Source: Rhizobiaceae bacterium
GTDB taxonomy: Bacteria > Pseudomonadota > Alphaproteobacteria > Rhizobiales > Rhizobiaceae
Direction of reading: 5' to 3'
Assembly (NCBI GenBank): GCA_017643025.1
Contig: JAEPOG010000002.1
Coordinates: forward strand, 372,001-436,000
Length of the DNA stretch: 64,000 nt
Shown here: positions 52,187-63,049 of the stretch, in pieces
Layout: each line of letters opens with the position of its first letter
How positions within the stretch are numbered: position 1 is the first letter of the stretch
Position numbers and translations under genes: made by a program
Notes under the pieces: model-generated
Database searches by the model: none
Told to the model about the DNA's origin: nothing
The model's input: only the letters and a program-made list of their open reading frames with translations

Positions 52187-53452
52187 TCAGAACCAGTCAG
52201 GCACCGAATCGAGGCCGATCAACTCTTCATAGGTCGGGCGGCGGCGTACGACGTGAAAACGGCTTCCATTGACCAGCACTTCCGGCACAAGCAGACGCGT
52301 ATTGTAGGTGCCGGACTGCACCGCGCCATAGGCCCCAGCCGTCGATACCGCTATGAGGTCGCCCGACGAGAGGCGGGGCAGGTCGCGGTCCAAGGCGATG
52401 TAGTCGCCCGTTTCGCAGACCGGGCCGACGACATCGACTGTCATGCGGGGCGCGTCGTCGGAGGGCGTTACGACAGGGCGAATGGTGTGGAATGCGTCGT
52501 AAAGCGTCGGACGGATAAGATCGTTCATCGCCGCATCGACGATGAGAAAGTTCCTGGCGCCGCCTTCCTTCAGATAGATCACTTCCGACACCAGGATGCC
52601 GGAATTGGCGGCGATCAGCCGGCCGGGCTCGAAGATCACCTTGAGTCCGAGCGGCGCCATGTGCCGGTGCACCACCGCGGCATAGGCGTCGGGCAGCGGC
52701 GGTGGCTGGTTGTCGTCGCGATACGGAACGCCGAGGCCGCCGCCGAGGTCGACATGCTCGATGTTATGGCCGTCTGCACGCAGCTCTCCGACCAGTTGCG
52801 AGAGCAGGCCGAAGGCAGCGTCGAACGGTTCCAGTTCGGTGATCTGGCTGCCGATATGCATGTCGATGCCGGCGACGCGCAAATTCGGCAGGCCGGCGGC
52901 GCGCCTGTAGACCTCGCGGGCGCGCTGGGCGGGGATGCCGAACTTGTTTTCGGCCTTGCCGGTCGAGATCTTCTTGTGCGTGCGCGCATCGACATCGGGG
53001 TTTATGCGCAGCGATACCGGAGCTGTAGCCCCCTTCGCCGTGGCGCGGGCCGACAGCAGCTCGAGTTCGGGTTCGGATTCGACGTTGAAACACAGAATAC
53101 CGGCCTCGAGAGCGAAATCCATTTCCCGAGCGGTCTTGCCGACGCCCGAAAACATGATGCGCTCGGCCGGGATGCCGGCTGCCAAAGCACGGCGCAACTC
53201 ACCTTCCGACACAACGTCGGCGCCGCAGCCGAGTGTGGAAAGCGTCTTCAGCACGCCCTGGTTGGAATTCGCCTTCATGGCGTAGCAGATCAGCGTGTCG
53301 AGATCGGCGAAAGCGGCCGCGAAGACCCTGTAGTGACGGGTCAGGGTCGCGGTCGAGTAGCAGTAGAACGGTGTGTCGACGGCTGCCGCGATCTCCGGCA
53401 CCGGCACATCCTCGGCGTGGAGCACGCCGTCGCGATATTCGAAATGGTTCAC
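52187..53452 (-). CDS. lysA: Diaminopimelate decarboxylase (GTG start)
   Basis: A 421-residue PLP enzyme making lysine from meso-diaminopimelate. The PLP lysine is in 'CYAMKANSNQGVL'; the glycine-rich phosphate-binding loop is 'VDLGGGLGVPY', and 'EPGRLIAANSGILVSEVIYLK', 'VGPVCETGDYIALDR' and 'STAGAYGAVQSGTYN' are standard. The start codon is GTG, giving 'MNHFEYRDGVLHAEDV'. It follows the small lipoprotein gene and argH on the same strand, a conserved Rhizobiales order. Confidence 0.96.
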   Translation of the reverse strand: MNHFEYRDGVLHAEDVPVPEIAAAVDTPFYCYSTATLTRHYRVFAAAFADLDTLICYAMKANSNQGVLKTLSTLGCGADVVSEGELRRALAAGIPAERIMFSGVGKTAREMDFALEAGILCFNVESEPELELLSARATAKGATAPVSLRINPDVDARTHKKISTGKAENKFGIPAQRAREVYRRAAGLPNLRVAGIDMHIGSQITELEPFDAAFGLLSQLVGELRADGHNIEHVDLGGGLGVPYRDDNQPPPLPDAYAAVVHRHMAPLGLKVIFEPGRLIAANSGILVSEVIYLKEGGARNFLIVDAAMNDLIRPTLYDAFHTIRPVVTPSDDAPRMTVDVVGPVCETGDYIALDRDLPRLSSGDLIAVSTAGAYGAVQSGTYNTRLLVPEVLVNGSRFHVVRRRPTYEELIGLDSVPDWF

Positions 53453-53465
53453 GGGGTTTTCCCGG

Positions 53466-53696
53466 TCAGATCAACGGATCGAGGATGAAGGGCCTGTCTT
53501 CGACCGGTTTCTCGGGTTCAGGAGGAATGACGGCCGCATCGTCTTCGATGGCCTGGCGCCTTTCTTCGATCGCTGCCTGGTAGGGCGTGTCGAGCGGGGC
53601 CTTCCGGCCGCACCCGGCAACCGCAAGTCCAACTGCGATCAGCAACACCAGTGCCGTAACCTGCCTGCCAGAGATCATCGGGCTGTTCAGCTCCAT
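53466..53696 (-). CDS. Small lipoprotein (LptM-like)
   Basis: A 76-residue protein. The lipobox VAGC follows a hydrophobic core (TALVLLIAVGLA), and 'CGRKAPLDTPYQAA' right after the acylated cysteine is the LptM (YifL)/LPAM pattern. Escherichia coli LptM helps assemble the LPS translocon LptD. The start at 53696 lies 18 bases after argH's stop; an ATG at 53678 is an alternative. It ends 13 bases before lysA. The longer frame to 54578 is a shadow of argH. Confidence 0.8.
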   Translation of the reverse strand: MELNSPMISGRQVTALVLLIAVGLAVAGCGRKAPLDTPYQAAIEERRQAIEDDAAVIPPEPEKPVEDRPFILDPLI

Positions 53697-53713
53697 TGGT
53701 ACCGGGAGACTGT

Positions 53714-55135
<1,422 letters not shown>

Positions 55136-55176
55136 GGTGCTAGGCCGTGGTCTCGTTCGGAGCGCTGGAGTTGAGC

Positions 55177-55851
55177 ATGGCCGAAAAAGGCTCGAACATT
55201 CCGGTCGCATGGATCGTCGCGGGCGCGCTGGTCGCTGGCGCGCTTGCGGGCGGGCTTGGCCTATACGTGATGGGCGGCATGTCTGGCAACACGGTCGCCT
55301 CCGCACCCGATGCAGGCGGCGGAAGTTGCGAGGTGGCGGATGCGACGCGGAAGGCCGTCAGCGAGGCGATCGGCGGTGAGGTGGCGGCGATGCTTCCGGC
55401 CGACCCGCCTCAGGACTTGTCTTCGCTCGCCTTCGATGGGCCGGACGGTGCGCCGATGACGCTGGCCGACCTGTCCGGCAAGACGCTGCTCGTCAATTTG
55501 TGGGCTACTTGGTGCGCGCCCTGCCGTGCCGAAATGCCGGCGCTCGACGCGCTACAGGCCGAGCTCGGAGGTGACGAGTTCGAGGTGGTTGCCATCAATG
55601 TCGATACCGGCGGCGACGAGAAGCCGCGCAAGTTCCTCGAGGAAATCGGCATCGGTTCGCTCGCTTATTATCGAGACGACACGATCGGCGTGTTCAACGA
55701 ACTGAAGCGCCGCTCGCTGGCTCTCGGGCTGCCGGTCACGCTGCTGATCGATGCCAAGGGTTGCCTCATCGCCAACATGAACGGTCCCGCCGAATGGGCG
55801 AGCGAGGACGCCAAGGCGCTGGTCCGGGCGGCGCAGACGCCGGATTCCTGA
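55177..55851 (+). CDS. Membrane-anchored TlpA-like thiol-disulfide oxidoreductase
   Basis: A 224-residue protein with one N-terminal helix and a periplasmic thioredoxin fold. The redox motif is WCAPC at residues 112-116 ('[23 protein letters not shown]'), and the cis-Pro is in '[13 protein letters not shown]'. Like TlpA of Bradyrhizobium it probably reduces periplasmic disulfides, for example in cytochrome maturation. A further pair of cysteines at the N-terminal part and in 'DAKGCLIA' is present. The ATG at 55177 has GGAG seven bases upstream. Confidence 0.9.
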   Translation: MAEKGSNIPVAWIVAGALVAGALAGGLGLYVMGGMSGNTVASAPDAGGGSCEVADATRKAVSEAIGGEVAAMLPADPPQDLSSLAFDGPDGAPMTLADLSGKTLLVNLWATWCAPCRAEMPALDALQAELGGDEFEVVAINVDTGGDEKPRKFLEEIGIGSLAYYRDDTIGVFNELKRRSLALGLPVTLLIDAKGCLIANMNGPAEWASEDAKALVRAAQTPDS

Positions 55852-55932
55852 TGGATCAGGGCGCCCGGTAACGCAAAATTCACGGTTGCGCTTCGATCAT
55901 GAAGGCAGGAACTTCTTGGTACGAATGGCGCG

Positions 55933-56727
55933 ATGGACGCTAAACGAAAGCGTATATCGCTAAGCGGCAAACTGAAGATCGCAGGCTGGACGTTTCTGGG
56001 GACGTTTGGCTGCACTGCCGTTTCAGTGATCTACACCTGGATTGCATTGCGCGATCTTGGCGGCGAGGCGTTGCGCCAGAGCCTGATCAGCGCCGTCGTA
56101 TTGCCGATAATCCTGGCCGGGCCGCTCTTTCTCTATATCACCACCAAGCGGCGCGAACTCGAGATTGCGAACCTCAAACTTGCCATGCTCGCGGCGACGG
56201 ACAGTCTGACAGCCTGCCTCAATCGCCGCGCTTTCTCAGCCCGTGTTGACGGGTGGCTGGCGGCGCCAGCGCAAACGGACGCGCCAGTAACCGGAGCGCT
56301 GCTGGTCGTCGATGCCGACCACTTCAAGAAGATCAACGACAATCATGGTCACGATATCGGCGACGAAGCCTTGAAGGCCATCGCCAACGCGATCCAGGCG
56401 TCGGTGCGCAGCGGCGATTTCGTCGGCCGGCTTGGCGGTGAGGAATTCGGCGTCTTTCTGCCCGGCGCAACGCCGGAGGGTGCGCGCGAAATTGCCGAGT
56501 GCGTGCGTCGCGGCGTGGGGTCGACAATTTTTCACCCGAAGGGCGAGCTTGTACGGCTCTCTGTGAGTGTCGGTTGCGCGACTTTCGTCAAACCGGCCGA
56601 CTTCTCAGTGCTCTTCCGAATTGCGGATGAACGGCTGTATCGCGCCAAGAACGAAGGGCGCAACCGCGTGCTGACCGCGCATTTGTCGGACAGGGAAACG
56701 CCGACGCTGGTGCCGGCGCTGCACTGA
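55933..56727 (+). CDS. Diguanylate cyclase (GGDEF)
   Basis: A 264-residue membrane protein with two helices ('IAGWTFLGTFGCTAVSVIYTWIALR' and 'LISAVVLPIILAGPLFLYITT') and a C-terminal GGDEF domain. The active site reads GGEEF at 168-172, so it should be active. The inhibitory I-site RxxD is present as RSGD at 159-162, five residues before it, so product feedback is expected. It makes cyclic di-GMP, linked to motility or biofilm control. No sensor domain beyond the membrane part is visible. Confidence 0.92.
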   Translation: MDAKRKRISLSGKLKIAGWTFLGTFGCTAVSVIYTWIALRDLGGEALRQSLISAVVLPIILAGPLFLYITTKRRELEIANLKLAMLAATDSLTACLNRRAFSARVDGWLAAPAQTDAPVTGALLVVDADHFKKINDNHGHDIGDEALKAIANAIQASVRSGDFVGRLGGEEFGVFLPGATPEGAREIAECVRRGVGSTIFHPKGELVRLSVSVGCATFVKPADFSVLFRIADERLYRAKNEGRNRVLTAHLSDRETPTLVPALH

Positions 56728-57609
56728 TCAACGCGTGGGGACCGGCGTCTCGCCGCGGTAATCGTAGAATCCGCGGCCGGACTTGCGGCCGAGCCAACCG
56801 GCCTCGACATACTTCACTAGCAGCGGACAGGGCCGGTACTTGGTGTCGGACAGGCCTTCATGCAGCACCTGCATGATCGACAGGCACGTATCGAGGCCGA
56901 TGAAATCGGCGAGCTGCAGCGGTCCCATCGGATGGTTTGCGCCCAGCTTCATCGCCGTGTCGATCGCCTCAACGGACCCAACGCCCTCGTACAGCGTATA
57001 GATCGCCTCGTTGATCATCGGCAGCAGGATGCGGTTTACGATGAATGCCGGAAAATCCTCGGACACGGTCGTCGTCTTTTCGAGCTTGCCGACGAATTCG
57101 CGGGCGAGCTCGAAGGTCGAGTCCTCGGTGGCAATGCCGCGCACGAGCTCGACCAGCTTCATTACAGGCACCGGGTTCATGAAATGAATGCCGATGAAGC
57201 GCTCGGGCCGATCCGTCTGCGCCGCAAGCCGCGTGATCGAGATCGACGATGTGTTGGTGGCGATCACCGCCTCGGGATTGAGCAGCGGGCAGAGCTGGGC
57301 GAAGATCTTGCGCTTCACCGTCTCGTCCTCGGTTGCGGCTTCTATCACGAGGTCGCAACCGGACAAATCCTCCATCTTCTCGGCGCCGCGAATGCGGCCG
57401 AGCGCCGCCTGGCGCTGCTTCTCCTCCAGCTTCCCGGAGCTGACCTGGCGCGCCATGTTGCCGCTTATCGTGGCGATGCCGTGCTCGATCTGCTCGGACG
57501 AAACGTCGTAAAGGAGAATGTCGTAGCCGGCGATGGCAGCGACATGAGCGATGCCGCCGCCCATTTGCCCGGCGCCGATGACGCCGATGGTCTGGATTTT
57601 TCCCGTCAT
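56728..57609 (-). CDS. hbd: 3-hydroxybutyryl-CoA dehydrogenase
   Basis: A 293-residue NAD(P)-dependent enzyme with the Rossmann loop 'IGVIGAGQMGGGIAHVAA', the catalytic His in 'ERFIGIHFMNPVPVMKLVELVRG' and the Glu in 'VIEAATED'. It interconverts acetoacetyl-CoA and 3-hydroxybutyryl-CoA. It lies downstream of etfA/etfB on the same strand (118-base gap), consistent with a fatty-acid oxidation electron-transfer set. Confidence 0.95.
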   Translation of the reverse strand: MTGKIQTIGVIGAGQMGGGIAHVAAIAGYDILLYDVSSEQIEHGIATISGNMARQVSSGKLEEKQRQAALGRIRGAEKMEDLSGCDLVIEAATEDETVKRKIFAQLCPLLNPEAVIATNTSSISITRLAAQTDRPERFIGIHFMNPVPVMKLVELVRGIATEDSTFELAREFVGKLEKTTTVSEDFPAFIVNRILLPMINEAIYTLYEGVGSVEAIDTAMKLGANHPMGPLQLADFIGLDTCLSIMQVLHEGLSDTKYRPCPLLVKYVEAGWLGRKSGRGFYDYRGETPVPTR

Positions 57610-57727
57610 TCAAATCATCCCGCCGAGGGCTTCAGGCCCAACGTCTATTGTGCGGCGCACATTAGTTGGCCGGAGCGGATTTAGTCCACCCCGACCTTGG
57701 GATTCTAGACGGCGACGGGTTGCCGCG

Positions 57728-58657
57728 TCAAAGCGCCTTTTCAAGCTCGGGCAAGGCGACGAAAAGGTCGGCGACGAGGCCATAGTCGGCGACCTGGAAG
57801 ATCGGCGCTTCCTCGTCCTTGTTGATGGCGACGATGACCTTGGCGTCCTTCATGCCCGCGAGGTGCTGAATGGCGCCTGAAATGCCGGCCGCGATGTAGA
57901 GTTCGGGCGCGACGATCTTGCCGGTCTGGCCGACCTGCCAGTCGTTCGGCGCGTAGCCGGCGTCGACCGCGGCGCGCGATGCGCCGACAGCGGCGCCGAG
58001 CTTGTCGGCGACGGGCAGGATGACTTCCTCGAATTTCTCCTTCGAGCCGAGCGCGCGGCCGCCCGATATGATGATCTTGGCGGAGGTGAGTTCGGGACGC
58101 TCGCTCTCGGCGATCTTGTTCTCTACGAAACTCGACAGGCCCGGATTGTCTGCGGCCTTCACGGTCTCGACGGAAGCCGAACCGCCATCGGGCGCGGCCT
58201 GGAAGGAGGAGGTCCGGATGGTGAGCACCTTCTTGGCGTCGGTTGCCTGCACGGTCTGGATGGCGTTGCCGGCATAGGTCGGGCGCTTGAAGGTGTCGGC
58301 GGAGACGACTTCCATCACTTCGGACACCTGCGCGACGTCGAGCAGGGCGGCGACGCGCGGCATGACGTTCTTGCCCATGGTTGTCGCCGGTGCGGCGAGC
58401 GTGTCGTAGCCTTCGGAGAGCGAAACCACGAGCGCCGCCATCGGCTCGGCGAGCTGCTGCTCCAGTTCGCCGGCTTCGGCGAGCAGAACCTTGCGCACGC
58501 CCTTGAGCTTGGCGGCCGCGTCCGCTGCACCCTTGGCGCCCTTGCCGGCGACCAGAACGTCAACGTCGGAGCCCACGTTGAGTGCGGCGCTCAGAGCCTT
58601 GGCGGTCTGGTCGGAAATCGATGCGTTGTCGTGTTCGGCAACGAGAAGAATGGCCAT
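57728..58657 (-). CDS. etfA: Electron transfer flavoprotein alpha subunit
   Basis: A 309-residue FAD-binding subunit. The C-terminal FAD motif '[80 protein letters not shown]' is intact. With EtfB it passes electrons from acyl-CoA dehydrogenases to ETF:quinone oxidoreductase. The start at 58657 gives '[15 protein letters not shown]'. It follows etfB by 22 bases. Confidence 0.96.
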   Translation of the reverse strand: MAILLVAEHDNASISDQTAKALSAALNVGSDVDVLVAGKGAKGAADAAAKLKGVRKVLLAEAGELEQQLAEPMAALVVSLSEGYDTLAAPATTMGKNVMPRVAALLDVAQVSEVMEVVSADTFKRPTYAGNAIQTVQATDAKKVLTIRTSSFQAAPDGGSASVETVKAADNPGLSSFVENKIAESERPELTSAKIIISGGRALGSKEKFEEVILPVADKLGAAVGASRAAVDAGYAPNDWQVGQTGKIVAPELYIAAGISGAIQHLAGMKDAKVIVAINKDEEAPIFQVADYGLVADLFVALPELEKAL

Positions 58658-58679
58658 TTGTCTGTCTCCTTTGCCGTTC

Positions 58680-59429
58680 TCAGATAACGCCGGCTTCGTT
58701 CTTGAGCTTGTCGACAAGCTCGGCGACGTCCTTCACCTTTACGCCGGCCTTGCGGCCGCCGGGTTCCTCGGTCTTCAGCACCTTCAGCCGCGGCGCCGGA
58801 TCGACGCCGTAGTCGCCGGCCGACTTCTCGTCGAGCGGCTTCTTCTTCGCCTTCATGATGTTGGGCAGCGAGGCATAGCGGGGTTGGTTGAGGCGCAGAT
58901 CGGTGGTGACTATCGCCGGCATCTTGAGTTCGATCACCTGCAGGCCGCCGTCGATCTCGCGCGTCACCTTGGCCTTGCCGCCGTCGATCTCGATCTTGGA
59001 GGCGAAGGTACCCTGGGCCCATCCAAGCAGGGCGGCGAGCATCTGGCCGGTCTGATTGCTGTCGTCGTCGATCGCCTGCTTGCCGAGGATGACGAGTTCG
59101 GGCTTTTCCTCCTCGACAACGCCCTTCAGCAGCTTGGCGACGGCGAGCGGCTCGACCGGACCGTCGACCTTGATCAGGATGCCGCGGTCGGCGCCCATGG
59201 CGAGCGCGGTGCGGATCGTCTCCTGCGCCTGCTGCGGGCCAATCGACACGGCAATGATCTCCTCGGCCTTGCCGGCTTCCTTGAGCCGGATCGCCTCCTC
59301 AACCGCGATCTCGTCGAACGGGTTCATCGCCATCTTCACATTGGCAAGCTCGACTCCCGAGCCGTCCGCTTTGACGCGCGGCTTCACATTGGCGTCGATG
59401 ACCCGCTTTACGGGGACGAGTATCTTCAT
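58680..59429 (-). CDS. etfB: Electron transfer flavoprotein beta subunit
   Basis: A 249-residue partner of EtfA beginning '[19 protein letters not shown]', with the AMP-binding and signature segments '[36 protein letters not shown]' and '[44 protein letters not shown]'. All lengths and motifs are standard. It heads etfB-etfA with a possible promoter in the 209-base gap upstream. Confidence 0.96.
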   Translation of the reverse strand: MKILVPVKRVIDANVKPRVKADGSGVELANVKMAMNPFDEIAVEEAIRLKEAGKAEEIIAVSIGPQQAQETIRTALAMGADRGILIKVDGPVEPLAVAKLLKGVVEEEKPELVILGKQAIDDDSNQTGQMLAALLGWAQGTFASKIEIDGGKAKVTREIDGGLQVIELKMPAIVTTDLRLNQPRYASLPNIMKAKKKPLDEKSAGDYGVDPAPRLKVLKTEEPGGRKAGVKVKDVAELVDKLKNEAGVI

Positions 59430-59569
59430 GACAGGCGGTACCTCTCCAGTGCCGGTTGCTGACCGATAGAATTCTGCGGCTGGCTCGGCGTTTCCGAAAC
59501 CGACATCCCGGTCGTTTTCAGGTGCGGCTTGATATCACGGCTGCGGTGCTGGTGCCCGCAGGCGGGCGG

Positions 59570-59598
59570 AACCTATTCACCGTCGCGCAAGGCGTCAA
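59570..59598 (-). promoter_or_regulatory. Putative promoter for etfBA
   Basis: On the minus strand TTGACG (59598-59593) is followed after 17 bases by TAGGTT (59575-59570), about 140 bases before the etfB start. The -35 is good and the -10 is weak. Confidence 0.35.
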
Positions 59599-59638
59599 TA
59601 CGCGGAATCTGTGCCAAATCGATTGAACGGGCGGCTTG

Positions 59639-60403
59639 CTACTGACGCCCCCATGGCCCCCGCGGCGAGGGCTCGGGCCGCATGGCCGGCTGTCCGAGTT
59701 CGACCGCCCGCGGCTCGACGATTTCACGGTCGAAAAGCGGCACACCGCGGCGGCGGAAGACCAGTACCAGAAAGGCGCCGGCGGCGATGCCGCCGAGATG
59801 GGCCGCCCAGGACACCTGCTCGTCGGCGGCGGCCAGGAACATCACGACCTGGAATCCGATCCAGGCCAGAAGGGCGATCCAGGCCGGTATGCGCAGGGGA
59901 ATTCGGCCGAAGGCAAGGATCCAGACCTTCACCTTCGGGTGAAGGATCAGGTAGGCAGCAACGACGCCCGCTACCGCGCCCGAGGCGCCGATGAGTGGCG
60001 CCTGCGATTCCGGCGCCATCATGCCGTGAAACAAGGCGCCGGCGGCGGCGCAAACGATGTAGAAAATGAGGAACTTGATGTGCCCCAATGCGTCTTCGAC
60101 ATTGTCGCCGAAGACCCAGAGGAAGAGCATGTTGCCGGCGATGTGCCAGAAATCGGCATGAAGGAACGCGTAGGTGATGAAAGTCAGGTAGTCCGGAACG
60201 ATGATCTGGTCCGGACCGCGCTCGACGATGTCGTAGATCGTGGAGGGGATGTAGCCGAGGCCGATGGCGGCTGTGATCGCTCCCTCCTCGCCCGCGGCCG
60301 AGGTGAACAGGAACACCAGCACGTTGGCCACGATCAGACCGATCGTGACGTACTGGAGCTTGATATGCTTCAGGCTGTTGGCATCGTGCAGCGGTATGAA
60401 CAT
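59639..60403 (-). CDS. Rhomboid-family intramembrane serine protease
   Basis: A 254-residue protein with about six membrane helices. The catalytic Ser is in 'LIGASGAVAGVVAAYL' (GxSG) and the catalytic His in 'SWAAHLGGIAAGA'; the conserved 'HADFWHIAGNMLFLWVFGDNVED' of helix 2 is present. The fold cleaves substrates within the membrane; targets are unknown. The start at 60403 follows a G-rich ribosome-binding site. It lies 37 bases after pduO's stop and before etfB on the same strand. Confidence 0.92.
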   Translation of the reverse strand: MFIPLHDANSLKHIKLQYVTIGLIVANVLVFLFTSAAGEEGAITAAIGLGYIPSTIYDIVERGPDQIIVPDYLTFITYAFLHADFWHIAGNMLFLWVFGDNVEDALGHIKFLIFYIVCAAAGALFHGMMAPESQAPLIGASGAVAGVVAAYLILHPKVKVWILAFGRIPLRIPAWIALLAWIGFQVVMFLAAADEQVSWAAHLGGIAAGAFLVLVFRRRGVPLFDREIVEPRAVELGQPAMRPEPSPRGPWGRQ

Positions 60404-60440
60404 CCGGCCCCCCAGTGCGGCCGAAGGACCGGCCGGCGAA

Positions 60441-61022
60441 CTACCTGTTTTCCCCAGGCACCCATAACACGTCGGCTTCGCCATTGTCATTGACGGCGCG
60501 CGCGGCGACGAAGAGGAAATCGGAGACGCGGTTGATGTAGCGGATCGCATCTGCCCCGACCGTCTCACCCGGTTTCTGCGACAGCTCCACGATCATCCGC
60601 TCGGCGCGGCGCGCCACGGTTCGGGCAAGATGAAGGGCGGCGGCGGCGGCATTGCCGCCGGGCAGCACGAAGGAGCGCAGCGGCTTCAGCTTGCGGGTCA
60701 TGACATCGATGTCCGCCTCGACGCGCGCGACCTGGCTGGCGACGATGCGCAGTGGCTCGTATTCGAGCTTCTCGCCGGTGTCCGGCGTGGCGAGGTCGGC
60801 GCCCAGATCGAAGAGGTCGTTCTGGATGCGCGAGAGCATGGCATCCATGTCGGAATGCCCGCCCGCGAGCGCCACTCGCGCCATGCCGATGCAGGCGTTG
60901 GCTTCATCGACGGTGCCGTAGGCCGCTACTCGAAGATCGTGCTTGGCCCGGCGCTCGCCGCTGCCGAGGCCGGTCGTACCGTCGTCGCCGGTGCGGGTGT
61001 AGATCTTGTTCAGAACAACCAT
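60441..61022 (-). CDS. ATP:cob(I)alamin adenosyltransferase, PduO type
   Basis: A 193-residue enzyme that makes adenosylcobalamin. The N-terminal ATP-binding 'IYTRTGDDGTTGLGSGERRAKHDLRVAAYGTVDEANACIG' and the helical-bundle 'FVLPGGNAAAAALHLARTVARRAERMIVELSQ' and 'YINRVSDFLFVAARAVN' are diagnostic. It completes the cobalamin theme started by cobS/cobT, though unlinked to them here. It lies between the HIG1-type gene and the rhomboid gene. Confidence 0.95.
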   Translation of the reverse strand: MVVLNKIYTRTGDDGTTGLGSGERRAKHDLRVAAYGTVDEANACIGMARVALAGGHSDMDAMLSRIQNDLFDLGADLATPDTGEKLEYEPLRIVASQVARVEADIDVMTRKLKPLRSFVLPGGNAAAAALHLARTVARRAERMIVELSQKPGETVGADAIRYINRVSDFLFVAARAVNDNGEADVLWVPGENR

Positions 61023-61034
61023 TCGATCCTCCGC

Positions 61035-61235
61035 TCAGGACGGTCCGTAACCGGAGAAGTACAGCGCCAGCATGATCAGCACCAGCGCCACGAACTGCAG
61101 CGCAACACGCGCCTGCATTAGCTTGTTCGATGTATTGCCGGAACCGCCGCGCATCATGTTGATCAGTCCGCGTATGAGCACGAGGACGACGCCGACCATG
61201 ACGAGGACGGCGAGGATGTTAAAGACTGTCGACAT
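61035..61235 (-). CDS. HIG1-domain/twin transmembrane protein
   Basis: A 66-residue protein of two membrane helices joined by a short basic loop ('MRGGSGNTSNKLMQARVALQFVALVLIML'). The loop matches the HIG1 hypoxia-response domain, whose mitochondrial members aid respiratory supercomplexes. It is conserved at this place before pduO in Rhizobiales. The function in bacteria is not established. Confidence 0.85.
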   Translation of the reverse strand: MSTVFNILAVLVMVGVVLVLIRGLINMMRGGSGNTSNKLMQARVALQFVALVLIMLALYFSGYGPS

Positions 61236-61270
61236 GCGGGTTCCTTCGATTGCGGATGGGCGCGCAAGGC

Positions 61271-62122
61271 TTAGCCCCGGCTCGCCAGCATGCGGTAGAA
61301 CATAGTGGCCGGTAGCAGTCTTTTCAGCGCCACGCCGATTTTTGTCGGCACTGTCACCGCATAGTGCGGTCTCGGGCGCGGGCTCTCGAGCGCATGTTTC
61401 AGTGCCCGGTATACCGCATCAGGGCCGAGTTTGAGCCGCGACTTGCTGCCGCCCTGGCGCAGGCGCTGCAGCTGCGGCTCATAGGCGGTGCGATGCACCG
61501 AGCCCTGCCAGTCGATGTTCTTCTCGAACCAGGCGAGACCGTTGGACGCGATTTTCGATTCGATCGGACCCGGCTCGATGAGCGAGACATGGATGCCTGA
61601 GCCTGCGAGTTCGGCGCGCAGGCACAGGGTCAGGCCTTCGAGCGCATGCTTGGAGGCGGCATAGGCGCCGCGCCACTTTACCGGGACTAGGCCTAGAACA
61701 GACGAGCAGTTGACGATGCGGCCATGTCCCTGGGCGCGCATCGCCGGGATGACGCGCCGCGTCAGATCGTGCCAGCCGAACAGGTTGACCTCGAACTGGT
61801 GGCGAAGCGCCGCGACCGGCAGGTCCTCCACTGCTCCCGCCTGCGCGAACGCTCCGTTGTTGTAGAGCGCGCCGAGCGTGCCGCCGGTTCGCTTGAGTAC
61901 GGTATCGACAAGTGCAGCGATGCAGTCCGGTTCGGCATAGTCGAGATAGATCGCCTCAATGCCGTCGGCTTCGAGCGCGGCGATGTCCCCAGGCTTGCGG
62001 GCGGTGGCGAAGACGCGCCACCCGTCGCGCTGCAGTGCCCGTGCGCAATGGGCCCCGATACCGGACGATGCGCCGGTAACGATGATGCTGCGCGCGGTCT
62101 TTTCGGTGTTTGAATCGCTCAA
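61271..62122 (-). CDS. Short-chain dehydrogenase/reductase (SDR)
   Basis: A 283-residue classical SDR. The cofactor loop is 'VTGASSGIGAHCARAL', the catalytic Ser is in 'NCSSVLGLVP' and the Tyr/Lys pair is in 'YAASKHALEG'. The substrate is unknown. The assigned start is a TTG at 62122 with weak ribosome-binding signal, so the true N-terminus may be shorter. It diverges from a BrkB-family gene. Confidence 0.88.
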   Translation of the reverse strand: MSDSNTEKTARSIIVTGASSGIGAHCARALQRDGWRVFATARKPGDIAALEADGIEAIYLDYAEPDCIAALVDTVLKRTGGTLGALYNNGAFAQAGAVEDLPVAALRHQFEVNLFGWHDLTRRVIPAMRAQGHGRIVNCSSVLGLVPVKWRGAYAASKHALEGLTLCLRAELAGSGIHVSLIEPGPIESKIASNGLAWFEKNIDWQGSVHRTAYEPQLQRLRQGGSKSRLKLGPDAVYRALKHALESPRPRPHYAVTVPTKIGVALKRLLPATMFYRMLASRG

Positions 62123-62197
62123 GCGTGGTCAGCCGGGTTGCCTTATCGGGCGAAGCCTTCCCATATTCGCGACCCGCAGGCAAACGAGGGAGACAGC

Positions 62198-63049
62198 GTG
62201 CGCAGACTGGTCGCAGTGAAACGGATCGTCTGGGATGCCTTTGGGCATTTCAACGATGACGACGGCTGGGCGATGGCCAGCCACCTGGCGATCACCGCCT
62301 TGATGGCGCTGTTCCCGTTCCTGATCTTCTCGACAGCGCTTGCCTCGTTTCTCGGCGCCAAGGCCTATGCCGATACGGCCGTTCACATCGTCTTCGACAC
62401 ATGGCCGGAGCAGATCGCCGAGCCCATCGCGCAGGAGGTGAGAAACGTCCTGACCGTGCAACGCGGCGGGTTCCTGACGATCGGCATCGTCATCGCCGCG
62501 TTCTTTGCCTCAAACGGCATAGAGGCGCTGAGGACATCCCTCAACAGGGCATACCGGGTGGAAGAGAACCGTTCGATCCTGTTTCGCCGCATCCAGAGCC
62601 TTGCCTTCGTGTTCATCGCGACGTTGGGGTTCCTGACGATCAGCGTGCTTCTGGTGCTTGCACCGCTGATTGGACGAATCGCAATCGACGCCGAACCGTG
62701 GCTGGCACCCTATATGGGCACAATCACGCTGTGGCGGTACATCATCGCCTCGTCCGTCATCGTGATGGCGCTGATCGCGGTGCATGTCTGGTTGCCTGCA
62801 GGGCGGCGCAGCTTCACCGACATCGTGCCGGGCATCCTGTTCACGCTCGCCGCATGGCTGATCGGATCGAGCATGTTCGCGGCCTATCTCGAACAGTTCT
62901 CGACCTATGTCTCGACCTATGCCGGGCTGGCGTCGGTAATGATCGCGGTGATCTTCCTCTATATCGTCTCGGCGATCTTCATCCTCGGCGGCGAGATCAA
63001 CGCATCCATACGGCGCTATTCGGAAGCGCGGGCGCGCGTTCCCGGCTGA
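62198..63049 (+). CDS. YihY/BrkB-family inner-membrane protein (GTG start)
   Basis: A 283-residue protein with about six helices. The family features 'DDDGWAMASHLAITALMALFPFLIFSTALASFLG', 'SNGIEALRTSLNRAYRVEENRSILFRRIQSLAFV', 'PAGRRSFTDIVPGILFTLAAWLIGSSMFAAYL' and 'LYIVSAIFILGGEINASIRR' are clear. Once called ribonuclease BN by mistake, the family is now thought to move small molecules or lipids. The GTG at 62198 has GAGGGAG upstream. It ends 34 bases inside the convergent EamA gene. Confidence 0.88.
   Translation: MRRLVAVKRIVWDAFGHFNDDDGWAMASHLAITALMALFPFLIFSTALASFLGAKAYADTAVHIVFDTWPEQIAEPIAQEVRNVLTVQRGGFLTIGIVIAAFFASNGIEALRTSLNRAYRVEENRSILFRRIQSLAFVFIATLGFLTISVLLVLAPLIGRIAIDAEPWLAPYMGTITLWRYIIASSVIVMALIAVHVWLPAGRRSFTDIVPGILFTLAAWLIGSSMFAAYLEQFSTYVSTYAGLASVMIAVIFLYIVSAIFILGGEINASIRRYSEARARVPG

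Noticed and set aside
52115..53488. A 457-codon ORF antisense to lysA
   Set aside because: Shadow of lysA without start signal or domain similarity.
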